64,000 nucleotides of DNA from Epiperipatus broadwayi (lineage: Eukaryota > Onychophora > Udeonychophora > Euonychophora > Peripatidae). Under the pieces are notes generated by a model, which saw nothing but the letters and a program-made list of their open reading frames with translations, searched no databases and was not told where the DNA came from. Below are positions 37,981-49,547 of this stretch, piece after piece. The DNA is taken from NCBI GenBank assembly GCA_028023455.1, contig JAQFVV010000111.1:3905416-3969415 (forward strand), written 5' to 3'. Positions within the stretch are counted from its first letter, which is position 1. Each line of letters starts with the position of its first letter. The position numbers were made by a program, and so were the translations under genes.

Positions 37981-40978
37981 ATATAAAAACAAAAAAAGAC
38001 TTATAAATCCAATAAATAATATTATATTTCAACCAGAGGACTGGTTTTCATCAGAAAGAAAAAATACACAGTAAAATGGCGATAATCAAAAATTACAGAT
38101 TTGGTAAAAGATTAAAAATTTAACAAAACCCCCCTGATTGGTCACAAAATCTAACACAGAATATCTACCCAATCAATGACAAAATTCAAACAAAAAAAAA
38201 AAGAAAAAAACTACATTCCCTCCTAATCAAGCTTAAATTCTATTTAAATTAAAATAAATATAAAAATAAAAAATCCAAAATTAAAAATTAAAATATACAT
38301 ATGTGCATACATACAAAAATTAGACTATGCTCACATACAAAAAATAGCTGTGCTCACATTAATATTCATTAAAAACTAAAATACTTATACATTTTAATCA
38401 AAAATTATAGTTAGTGCAAAGTACAATAATTTATAATAATTAATTATTTATCTATATACCAATTAAACACAGATATTAAACATCCATATAACCAATCTTT
38501 ACATAAAAAACCTCATATAAGAAAATTTTCACATAAAAAACTCACATATAGAAATCATTTAGGAGACTAGATAACCCAGAGATGTAATAGTTCCAGTGTT
38601 TAAATTCACTCCATGTGGTTCTAAGGTCTTGAATTTAAAAATAAAAAAACTCTCCTTTTGTTTCCTCTCCCTTGTAGAAGAAAAACCTTCCTGAAGAATC
38701 ACTACTTTTAAATCATCAATTGAATGATTCGGTAAGTTAAAATGTTTTGAAACCGGTCTATCTTTATTCTTATGCAAAATGTCAAATCTATGATTAGTCA
38801 TTCTGACATGTAAACTATTTGCTGACTCACCTATATACTGGTTTAAACATCTACTACACTCTATCAAATGTATCAAATTAACACTTTTACATGTAACATA
38901 ATTAGGAATATACCATTTAAAATTATGATTCTTAGTACTAAAGACCAATTTTGTCACAACAATATGTTTACATGTAAAACATCTTTTATCCTGACATGGA
39001 GAACACCCTTTTACCTGTACAGAACTACTAATAAAATTTGTTTTAACAAGTATATCTCTAAGTGATCTATGTTATTGATATACAACCTTAGGTCGATCAG
39101 AAAAAAATAGATTTAAAATAATCTGTGGACTGTAATATGTTAAAATGTTTTGCCAATATCCGGTTAATATTAGGTAAATCTCTATTAAAAGTAAGAACCA
39201 ATGGTGGAACATCTAATTGTTATTTACTCTTTTCAGATAAAAGAAGTTCCTTTCTATCAATTAAAAAAGATCTCCTTACTGCATTATCCAACAATGTCTT
39301 AGGTTACCTCATATTGAGCAATCTATTATATAAAATACTACTATTTTGTTGAAGAAAATTTCTCATCATTACAAATCCTCTTCATCCTTAAAAATTGACT
39401 ATAAGGAATATTAGCCTTTAAATGTTTAGGATGGTTACTATAAAAATGTAGATAGCGGTTATTATCAGTTGGTTTCCTATATACAGTAGTAGTAAGAACT
39501 CTATTAGTGTAAATAACTTCAACATCAAAAAAATGAGCAATTGATTTTGAAAAATTCATTGTGAAATTAATATTTTTATTAAAATTATTTAAATAACTTA
39601 AAAATTATGAAGTTCAACTTTACTATGTGGCCATATCATGAAAATGTCGTCTATATATCTAAACCAAGTGTGAGGTTTCAGCTTAGCATTATCAAGTATA
39701 GAGGACTCTAGTTTTGACATAAAAATATTCGCATAACTTGGTGCCATCTTTGTACCCATGGAAGTACCTTGTTTCTGTAAATAGTATCTAGAATCAAAAG
39801 TAAAAAAAATATTTCTTAAAACCAAATATATTAATTCAACCATAGTAGTAATAAGACCATGATCATACTCTCTATCTTGTAAAGCACATTTAATAGCCTC
39901 AACTCCATCATCATGAGGTATATTTGTGTATAATGATACAATATTCAAAGTAACCAAAAAAAACAATCAACTGGTAATTCAGATTTAATATTTTCTAACA
40001 CACAAAGAAAATGAGTAGTATCTTTAACATAAGAATTAAATGATGGTGGAATAAATTTAATAATATTATCAATATATGCTGAAATATTTTCTGTAGGACT
40101 ACCAATACTAGCTACAATAGGTCTGCCTGGACAACCAGGTTTATGAATCTTTGGCAAAATATAAAAACTATTAGGATGAATTTTGGTTGGTACTAAAAAG
40201 TTATATACATTATTATTTATAAGACCCCTAGCTCTCATATCTTTTAAACTAAAAAGTATACCCTTGAATAATGAATTAATAGTGGTTAGTGAAATAGGCT
40301 CATAAAAAATTTTATCATCTAAAAGCTCCAGAGCTTTTTTAACATAATCATCTTTATTCATAATTACTATTGATCCACCTTTGTCAGCTGGTTTTATAAT
40401 AATATTCTGTCTTTTCACTGAACTGCATAATGCATTCATCTCTCTCAATGTTAAATTACTCTTATACTTACTATGTTGTTTAAGTCTAATTTCATTAATA
40501 ATATCCTGATATACATTATCAATGTACGTATCTAATAACACATTCCTTTGATGTGGTGGTGTCCAATCAGATCGTAATTTCCCAATAATATCACATTCTT
40601 GGTTTCCAAAAAATTCTCTTAATCTAAGTCTTCTTGAAAAATTATCTAAATCCTGATGAATTTTAAATTCATTTTTTTGATAAAATGACTGAACTGTAGG
40701 GCACAAAAATATAAACCTTTATTTAACAGTGAACATTCTGCCTCACTAAGATTAATGTTAGTTAGATTAATCACACTGTTTTCTTTATTAGCTAAACATA
40801 AAAAGTCATTGCTATAAATATTTGAGTTAGATTTATTAGTATTTGTATTTCCAGAAACTAAAATATTGTTAGTGCATTCAGAAGAATCTGTAACTCTATG
40901 AACCAATGCTAAACCAGCATCACTATTAAGAACAGATGGTAACATTTCAGCACAATCTAATGAATGTGAAGATGATAT
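37981..40978 (-). mobile_element. Penelope-like element, left arm of head-to-head pair
   Basis: About 3.0 kb. It is the mirror image of the right arm (41007-43671 continued at 52595-52912), and the two are almost identical. The coding part runs 41008 to 38559 on the minus strand; the 3' region to 37981 holds a degenerate hammerhead-like motif at 38027-38054. Just beyond it lies (TA)n and the LTR fragment ending at 37929. Confidence 0.9.
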
Positions 40979-41008
40979 AAATGATTGATCAGTATCAATT
41001 GGAATCAT
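38559..41008 (-). pseudogene. Penelope-like reverse transcriptase / GIY-YIG endonuclease, broken (left copy)
   Basis: The reading frame starts at an ATG at 41008, inside the unique centre of the inverted pair. The order of motifs is an N-terminal leader; an RT finger part with SFYILPKIHKPGCPGRPIVA (about 40180-40130); the RT palm with VSLYTNIP (motif A), GTSMGTKMAPSYANIF (motif B) and FRYIDDIF (motif C, the YIDD catalytic loop); a thumb segment (HPKHLKANIPYSQFLRMKRI); a CxxC...CxxC zinc cluster near 38985-39005; then GIY-YIG with ECSRCLNQYIGES and a conserved Arg/His stretch. Such EN+ elements prime reverse transcription at GIY-YIG nicks. Breaks include a T-run frameshift near 39960, a frame loss near 39600 and another near 39350. 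Catalytic residues survive, so decay looks recent. Confidence 0.93.
40979..41006. other. 28-bp centre of the Penelope-like palindrome
   Basis: Exactly 28 bases separate the mirror-image arms; flanking sequence reads GATGATAT on the left and ATATCATC on the right. The centre encodes the first residues of the left copy, including its ATG, so the right copy is 5'-truncated by that much relative to the left. Confidence 0.9.
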
Positions 41009-43420
41009 ATCATCTTCACATTCATTAGATTGTGCTGAAATGTTACCATCTGTTCTTAATAGTGATGCTGGTTTAGCATTGGTTCATAGAGTTACAGATT
41101 CTTCTGAATGCACTAACAATATTTTAGTTTCTGGAAATACAAATACTAATAAATCTAACCCAAATATTTATAGCAATGACTTTTTATGTTTAGCTAATAA
41201 GGAAAACAATGTGATTAATCTAACTAACATTAATCTTAGTGAGGCAGAATGTTCACTGTTAAATAAAGGTTTATCTTTTTGCCCTACAGTTCAGTCATTT
41301 TATCAAAAAAATGAATTTAAAATTCATCAGGATTTAGATAATTTTTCAAGAAGACTTAGATTAAGAGAATTTTTTGGAAACCAAGAATGTGATACTATTG
41401 GAAAATTACGATCTGATTGGACACCACCACATCAAAGGAATGTGTTATTAGATACGTACATTGATAATGTATATCAGGATATTATTAATGAAATTAGACT
41501 TAAACAACATAGTATAAGAATAATTTAACATTGAGAGAGATGAATGCATTATGCAGTTTAGTGAAAAGACAGGATATTATTATAAAACCAGCTGACAAAG
41601 GTGGATCAATAGTAATTATGAATAAAGATGATTATGTTAAAAAAAGCTCTGGAGCTTTTTGATGATAAAATTTTTTATGAGCCTATTTCACTAACCACTA
41701 TTAATTCGTTATTCAAGGGTATACTTTTTAGTTTAAAAGATATGAGAGCTAGGGGTCTTATAAATAATAATGTATATAACTTTTTTGTACCAACCAAAAT
41801 TCATCCTAGTAGTTTTTATATTTTGCCAAAGATTCATAAACCTGGTTGTCCAGGCAGACCTATTGTAGCTAGTATTGGTAGTCCTACAGAAAATATTTCA
41901 GCATATGTTGATAATATTATTAAATTTATTTCACCATCATTTAATTCTTATGTTAAAGATACTACTCATTTTCTTTGTGTGTTAGAAAATATTAAATCTG
42001 AATTACCAGTTGATTGTTTTTTTGGTTATTTTGGATATTGTATCATTATACACAAATATACTTCATGATGATGGAGTTGAGGCTATTAAATGTGCTTTAC
42101 AAGATAGAGAGTATGATCATGGTCTTATTACTACTATGGTTGAATTAATATATTTGGTTTTAAGAAATATTTTTTTTACTTTTGATTCTAGATACTATTT
42201 ACAGAAACAAGGTACTTCCATGGGTACAAAGATGGCACCAAGTTATGCGAATATTTTTATGTCAAAACTAGAGTCCTCTATACTTGATAATGCTAAGCTG
42301 AAACTTCACACTTGGCTTAGATATATAGATGACATTTTCATGATATGACCACATAGTGAAGTTGAACTTCATAATTTTTTAAGTTATTTAAATAATTTTC
42401 ATAAAAATATTAATTTCACAATGAATTTTTCAAAATCAATTGCTCATTTTATTGATGTTGAAGTTATTTACACTAATAGAGTTCTTACTACTACTGTATA
42501 TAAGAAACCAACTGATAATAACCGCTATCTACATTTTTATAGTAACCATCCTAAACATTTAAAGGCTAATATTCCTTATAGTCAATTTTTAAGGATGAAG
42601 AGGATTTGTAATGATGAGAAATTTCTTCAACAAAATAATAGTATTTTATATAATAGATTGCTCAATATGAGGTAACCTAAGACATTGTTGGATAATGCAG
42701 TAAGAAGATCTTCTTTAATTGATAGAAAGAAACTTCTTTTATCTGAAAAGAGTAAAAAACAATTAGATGTTCCACCATTGGTTCTTACTTTTAATAGAGA
42801 TTTACCTAATATTAACTGGATATTGGCAAAACATTTTAATATATTACAGTCCACAGATTATTTAAAATCAATTTTTTCTGATTCACCTAAGGTTGTATAT
42901 CGAAAACATAGATCACTTAGAGATATACTTTGTTAAAACAAATTTTATTAGTAGTTCTGTACAGGTAAAAGGGTGTTCTCCATGTGAGGATAAAAGAGGT
43001 TTTACATGTAAACATATTGTTGTGACAAAATTGGTCTTTAGTACTAAGAATCGTAATTTTAAATGGTATATTCCTAATTATGTTACATGTAAAAGTGTTA
43101 ATTTGATATATTTTATAGAGTGTAGTAGATGTTTAAACCAGTATATAGGTGAGTCAGCAAATAGTTTACATGTCAGAATGACATATCATAGATTTGACAT
43201 TTTGCATAAGAATAAAGATAGACCCATTTCAAAACATTTTAACTTACTGAATCATTCAATTGATGATTTAAAAGTAGTGATTCTTCAGGAAGGTTTTTTT
43301 CTACAAGGGAGAGGAAACAAAAGGAGAGTTTTTTTATTTTTAAATTCAAGACCTTAGAACCACATGGATTGAATTTAAACACTGAAACTATTACATCTCT
43401 GGGTTACCTAGTCTCCTAAA
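41007..43420 (+). pseudogene. Penelope-like reverse transcriptase / GIY-YIG endonuclease, broken (right copy)
   Basis: The plus-strand partner of the left copy has the same motif order: PKIHKPGCPGRPIVASIGSP (about 41830-41890), VSLYTNI (A), GTSMGTKMAPSYANIF (B), YIDDIF (C), thumb, zinc cluster (about 42975-43010), and GIY-YIG with YIGES near 43140. Breaks are not the same as in the left copy. Here a 4-bp deletion near 41515 shifts frame, a TGG-to-TGA change makes a stop after the YIDD motif at 42346, and frame shifts occur near 42670, 42930 and 43300. Both copies share a frame loss at the T-run before motif A (7 T here, 8 on the left; 6 would restore frame). The stop at 43420 closes the protein as on the left. 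Confidence 0.93.
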
Positions 43421-43671
43421 TGATTTCTATATGTGAGTTTTTTATGTGAAACTTTTCTTATATGAGGTTTTTTATGTAAAGATTGGTTATATGGATGTTT
43501 AATATCTGTGTTTAATTGGTATATAGATAAATAATTAGTTATTATAAATTATTGTACTTTGCACTAACTATAATTTTTGATTAAAATGTATAAGTATTTT
43601 ATTTTTTAATGAATATTAATGTGATCACAGCTATTTTTTGTATGTGAGCATAGTCTAATTTTTGTATGTAT
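41007..43671 (+). mobile_element. Penelope-like element, right arm, proximal part
   Basis: The mirror of 40978-38320, interrupted after position 43671 by the LTR element. The arm resumes at 52595 with sequence that joins seamlessly when compared with the left arm. Confidence 0.9.
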
Positions 43672-46600
43672 TGTAACAGTCAAGTTTGTACATTCGCGTA
43701 ACAGAATTCAGAATCCAAGCAAAAGAGACCGAAGCTGACCAGACTAGGACTGTAACATCCCAAGTCCGACCGCACTTCAACTCCTAAGCCAGGATTCCAA
43801 GACTCAAGACCCTACGAATGACCACCTTGAAATTACACGTAGTATATCTCTTTCCACACGGCCGACATAGGTCACGGAGAAACAATAAGACTCTGATGAA
43901 TAAAAGCAAGGTTCTTAATTTACTAAAATATCACTAAATTTAATTTAACCTAATGCATAGTTTTCACATATATAGACTATAAATAGTAATTAGAATTGGA
44001 TTGAATTAGATCAATAACGAAACAGAGAACGAAATACATTAAATTAATTATATATTTATTTACAACTCATAGCTATATATCACTTATTTACAATAGCATT
44101 CAGCATAGAATGTACAAACATTTGGTAATTCAAAATCACTTTACATAAGTAATCATTAAATTTCATAGATGAGTTTAACATGTGCCCATCTTAGGAATTG
44201 TTTACAATTGATACATAATTAATCACTACGTTATGTCTATAAATCTTGATGAGCCAAATCCTATTACATTTGTGGCTGTTAGATACATAATTATATTAAA
44301 CTTTGATCATGAATTCATTTACTAAAATATACAATATGATTTACTGACGAGCGCATAAACCAGCTCAAGTAATGATCGATCGAACATGGCTTTCGAGAGA
44401 AAAATTTCAGAATGCTGAAAGCGTTATGTTAAGGTGGGAGAGTTGGCTGCATAAGATTTTACCAATGCGCTATGGCACAGGTAAACAATAATAGGAAAAG
44501 TCGCTCTGCGGATGGATGAAATAACTTCAGGGTTCTTGCGACAAACGCCGGTACCCTGTAACCGATCGCAATGCTGCGTGAAAAGGAACATTGTGTTCAG
44601 GAATGGCGGGGGTCTTACGTGCTAACCTGGCCTTGGCTCAGGCTTCGCTACTGCTCTACCCTATAAAAGAAGATGTGCTGGCAACGCCGTGGCTCCATCT
44701 TGAGATACGTATATTACGTATAGCAGCAAAACGAGAATATTTTTATAAAATAATATCACATCCGCCAAGCAAAGAATAGTATATTTCATACTATGAAATA
44801 CGAGTTAATAGCATATTAGCTCTATCAAATTGGGACCAACTCTTGTGTAGCCTGGTAATAAATGTCTATGCTACTAAAAGGGGATATTACTACATCTGTA
44901 CTTTGACATGTTCGATCTATTAAGTTACTTATAGATAATAAATATTTAAGGAGGGAAAGTATATTTCTATGGACTTAAGAATTTAAATGTCAAATGTACT
45001 TATATGATCAAGGCTAAATTTAATTCTAAATAAAACTATAAGGTTAAGTTTTTAACTGGTTGATTATAAAAAAGCCACCTTTCACATATTAAATCATTTA
45101 AATAATAAAAAAATAGGATTTCGAAACAGCGCAGAAAGTTGATGCTATAAATAAATTATGCGAAGATTTTCAAATAATATCTTCTTAAAACATAAAAATA
45201 AGTGCCTACTGTTTCGAAATATTGGCATATAAAATATAATAAGCATTTAAAATAAACAAAGAAATATAGACACAACCGCAGTGATAACTTTAAACTAAAT
45301 AATTTACTTTAAATGAAAGGAAAATATAAATTACTCAGATTATTTAAACTTTAACAACAAGAAATTTCGGATAGCAATTGACATATTTAAAATATTAATT
45401 AAATAGATTTAAGTTTTGGTTACATTTAGCTTTATCATTATTTTAAAGAAAGTTAGCTAACTTAGATAAATATTATTACATTTAGAATTACACAGAATTA
45501 CTCAGAGCTCTGCGGTTTGAAAATAAAACGGTACCGGTATTTTATCTGGATTGCAAGTTCTTGGCTGTAGTCTCGGTGAGTTTTACTGGGCGGCTGATGG
45601 CATCATCTTTCCCATTCTGTTAGGCTGATCTCTGCTAGCGGCATGATGGTGGTTTAGGCATTTCGACGAGAGAAACCCCGTTCTCCCGCGGAGTAACAGC
45701 AACAAGATGCCCGCTTTTAGCCGGACATGTTAAACTTTAACAATTGTGAAGACTGGCTGCAATTCTCACTAACAATATGGCTGTCCTATCTCTAACAATA
45801 TGGCTCTCTCTCTCTAACAATATGGCTGTCTATCTTGTAAAAAATACAGAGTATTTATAGGTTTTCCTTATCGGAATCTCCCGCCTCAAGACTCACTAAA
45901 CTCAGGAATTTAATTAAGTGTTTTTCAATTTATAATCCAGATCTTAGATAACTTATGTTAGAAACATTCCATAAGCTATTATTATAATTAAGATTTTTCG
46001 TTGCAAACAATTGTCCAATTTAGATTTTAAAATAACTTAATCTTATCTAAGGGGATTTTAATTAGTAAATTTTTAACTAGTTTTACTTTTTACGAATTCC
46101 AGGTGTGGTCGTTAATGACACTTGTTTACAACCAAAAATCTTTTAATTACTTGCTTAGCTTTTATTTTTAATCTTACATAGAAACTCTTTCTATTTAAAA
46201 ACAACCTTTTAACAATTTTTTTTTAAAACAAAAACATTTTTAACATATTTATTAAAAATAATTTACAAACATATTTTGATATAGCTTTTAAATATATTTT
46301 CGAGAAACTTTTCTCTGAAATATATTTAAAACAAGAAATCTTTTAACAATTTTTTTAAAAAACATTTAATAGTATTTTTAGATAACGTCTTTTACATATT
46401 TTAAATCATGTCTTTCTTCTATATAGCACAGATTATATATTCACATACGATATTACAATATTAAACAACAAAATTAATAATTTACTCTTAACTTAAATAA
46501 TATAATAAACATTTTTAGAAATATTAAATAACTTTAGGACGCTATAATTTTACTAATCCTATCTAATTATAGCGTTCGTTCGCACGTAAATATATAATAC

Positions 46601-46723
46601 TGTTTATACAGACATGAACGAATTTTATCTTTATTAACATTTAAATAGGTTCGAACTTAGCACAGATGAGAGTGTCATTAGGTTTGATGGTGAAACGGAA
46701 AGGGATTGGAGGTTTCCGTTTCA
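43672..46723 (-). repeat. LTR (3' LTR by gag orientation)
   Basis: 3052 bp. It contains a ~20-bp motif with TCTCTAACAATATGGCT repeated three times (about 45768-45830), a minus-strand TATAAATA at 45852-45859, and a 62-codon plus-strand frame at 44591-44779. That frame occurs in both LTRs simply because they are duplicates. Confidence 0.93.
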
Positions 46724-47155
46724 TATCCGAATACTTGGGACAAAAAAAATAACAAAAAAAAAAGGAATTTACTTACAGTTGGCTATAATTTGATACGCTT
46801 TTTTTTTTTTTTACACATAATATTAAATCAATTAAGCTACCACATAGAGATGAAAACATATAAACCCAATTGCCTGCTACATTCTATACCGAGGAATTTC
46901 ATACATATTAGACAATCAATTATTACAAACAAAAAAAAATACGACTAACTTAAAAGTTTAAAAGCAAACCACACAAAATAGAATATTGTCAAATATTTAC
47001 ATTAAACAAACTTTTATATCCTACTGGATATACGTTAATTAATATACAATGGGGATGTTAATTTTTTTTTTTTTTATATATATATAATAATAATAAGGAT
47101 AAAGTATATAATGATAAGGAAAGGCAGATCGTAACAAATATATACATATTTTTAT
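46724..47155. other. Interior of the LTR element 3' of gag, noncoding
   Basis: About 430 bp of A/T homopolymers with (TA)n near 47078. There is no polypurine tract next to the LTR in the gag orientation. Confidence 0.6.
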
Positions 47156-48443
47156 CTAAATAGGATCTGGTGGTACATTAAGTAACTCCTCTTTATATAA
47201 CTTAAAACAGCACCCGAATATAATGTCATCCTCTTCATCTGATGTCCATTCATATCCCTCATACTCATCTTCCCATCTCACAGGCGGTCATGCTGGGTGC
47301 ATTTCTTGACTGTGTGGAAACTCACTTTCACTGTATGGGTGTTTTCCAGATCTGTTTATTCCGAATAGTAGGGTTTGAACCCTTTCTTTCTCTCTCCCTC
47401 TGTTCTTCCCCTGGCGAACCTCTGCGGCTGTCTCCTGCCTTCTCTCTGTCCATCTTTTCTTCCTACTTGGGTATGGATCCTTTCTTTTCATTTTCTTCTT
47501 GTTCTTTACAGTACTCTTTGATTCGTACTTCCCATACAGTCCACCTATTTCCCAAATCTTGCTATCCAACTCTGTTCTGTCCTGCTGGAGCTCCTGCTTT
47601 CTATCTGCTACTATTGCCTCAATATCTACACATTTGGATTCTTTATTCTCAGCCTCGAGTATATTCTCCAGCGTGTCCTTGCTATCCCACGTTTCCAATT
47701 CGGTTTTCTTCAAAAGGAAATGCCAACTTTCATCATCCCCTTCATTAATCTCTGGCTTGCTCATTTTGTCCAGCTCAGTTTTCCTAAACTCTTCCTTTTC
47801 CACTGGTTTTAGCTCTTCTTTTACTAATACTATTATTTCAATTTTAATATTTTCTTCTTCTAGCATTGTGCTATCAGACTTTACTTCTTCTCCCTGATCT
47901 GACACTAACTCTTCTATCTCATCCTCTACAGTATTCTGCATTTCCTTGTCGTTTTCGTCCTGTGCTTTTTCTATATTCTCTGCGAGTTTTACTGGAATCT
48001 CCTCACCTTTTAGCTGGCATCCCTGCAGGATTTTACACAGTTTTTCTTCTAAGTCTTTTCCAATCGGTGCTCTTCCTTTCTCACATCGCCTGCCCAAAGC
48101 TTCAAAATGTTGTTCCATTTTTAGATTGTTTCTATAATCCCTCTCTTCTGCCTCCTGTCTATTTTTCCTATCTCTCTCTTCTGCATCCTGTCTATTTTTC
48201 CTCTCTCTCTCCTGCATCCTGTCTGCTTGTTGCTATTTCTGTTTTAATTTGTTTCAATAATGACTCCATCATTGAGTTCATATTCCAGCATTCTTTCTTA
48301 ATTTCTTCTATAGGTCTCTGTTCAGATCCCGTGGTGTCTGACTTTTCTGACATGGCCACGCTTTGATATATAGGTGCCTTTTCCCTAATCTGGCTTGCTA
48401 CTTCCCTTTCTTCCTCTGTACTACTATCCATTTTAATATACAT
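47156..48443 (-). pseudogene. Gag-like coiled-coil protein of the LTR element, broken
   Basis: The first frame (48443-48192) opens with an acidic region and MESLLKQIKTEIATSRQDAG. A loss of two bases in a GA-rich run near 48200 shifts the frame; the main frame (48217-47288, 309 codons) continues with heptad-rich repeats of RQDAEERDRKN (about residues 8-28), a long Glu/Lys-rich coiled-coil body, then a basic tail (KNKKKMKRK and RKKRW). A TGA at 47288 is followed in the same frame by 43 more codons, ending in an acidic YEWTSDEEDD and PPDPI at 47159. This resembles gag-type structural proteins by charge pattern and position, but no zinc knuckle or capsid motif is recognisable. The opposite-strand frames over this region are shadows. 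Confidence 0.72.
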
Positions 48444-48717
48444 TTTACAACAACAAAAAAAAAATTTTTTTTTCTCTTTTTAATGGCTCAATTTGTTTTT
48501 ACTAAAGTTTCTTGGTTTTTGTTCACTTTACTAACTCGGCTAATTGCTGCACTCCACAAAGAAAACGATCTGTCTCCTACTCATCTCAACACCTATGCCT
48601 AACTCTATTAATACACCTAACTTCTCACTATACATTCGCTTGATGCCCACCCAACATTTAACTAACAGTGAAATAAATTTAACATATATAACAAAAAAAT
48701 TATAAAATGTAACTCAC

Positions 48718-48766
48718 CCTTGGCCTCTTGCAGCTGTTTTTCTTTTTTAAATTTTCCACGGTTCAT
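48718..48766 (-). other. Possible first exon of the gag-like gene
   Basis: A minus-strand ATG at 48766 opens 16 basic codons ending at a strong donor-like string, AAGG followed by GTGAGT (donor at 48717). An acceptor-like ACAG with an upstream T-run lies at 48416, in the gag-like frame, and joining them keeps phase over a 302-nt intron. This is an inference; the downstream frame also has its own ATG. Confidence 0.3.
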
Positions 48767-48989
48767 GGTTATAATTTAATTTACACGTCTGTGCTAGTTT
48801 CGAACCTTTAAGATTTGATTTGACCTTACATTTATTTCCTTCTCTTTCTCGTTCAATCCAATTCATAAAACAAATAATAGAAATCATAGACCCCCCCTTT
48901 TCTCTCTTTACTCCTGATGACAAAATTTATGTGAGAACGATTTGACATTTATTCAAATCATCCTCGGGCGCCAGTCACAGTGAGCAAGA

Positions 48990-49547
48990 AAGTTTACACA
49001 ACATATATTATAAATCCCCTTAAAAATTCTACTATGCATCTATATAAATAATTTTTATATAATAAAATAATAATCTATTCAGAGTATGGAATTAATTGAC
49101 GTTCAAACTCAGGACAAAAAAAAATCTATACATATACATTATTTTGGAAAACGAAAAAAAAAATTAATTCAAAATCATTAATTTTAAACAAAAGAATTTT
49201 ATCTCTATGCTCAATCTCCTCAGGAGTGGAAATAAGTTACTACAAACCCGGGGAAAAAAATACTACATATATATTATTCATTATTATTTATAATGGAAGG
49301 CAAAAAAAACATATGTATATATTAAACGCTCTACAGAGTATTGCAATATCGAATAGTCACACGATGTGTGTTCAAACCCGGTGAAAAAAAAATATTACAT
49401 ATATACATTATTTAAAAAAAATTGGACTCAAAATCATTAATTTTGACCAAAAGAATTATATATATACTCCATAATCTCTTCAGGGGTGGAAATAAGTTAC
49501 AGGCCCCACGATTTGGGTGGCCAAACCCGGTGAAAAAAAAAATACTA
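48990..49547. repeat. Four imperfect ~140-bp tandem units in the LTR element interior
   Basis: Units end with a block resembling CAAACCCGGTGAAAAAAAAA then TA(C/T)TA (near 49105, 49240, 49375 and 49530). Two of them also share TCAAAATCATTAATTTT and GTGGAAATAAGTTAC. On the minus strand these form the leader between the 5' LTR and gag. On the plus strand the last unit places an A-rich run just before the LTR. Confidence 0.75.

Noticed and set aside
38868-39352. Plus-strand frames within the left Penelope arm
   Set aside because: Antisense shadows; the mirror frame at 42627-42854 in the right arm shows the same artefact.
39125-39352. 75-codon plus-strand frame repeated at 42627-42854 on the other strand
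   Set aside because: It is the antisense of the Penelope linker region and is duplicated only because the arms are inverted copies.
44591-44779. 62-codon frame present in both long LTRs (also 50467-50655)
   Set aside because: The two LTRs are copies of each other, so its presence twice is not evidence of conservation. Amino acids change at CpG-type substitutions and no domain is recognisable.
47242-48602. Several plus-strand open frames rich in Ser, Phe and Leu
   Set aside because: They are antisense to the Glu/Lys-rich gag-like gene on the minus strand; reading GA-rich codons backwards gives Ser/Phe/Leu.
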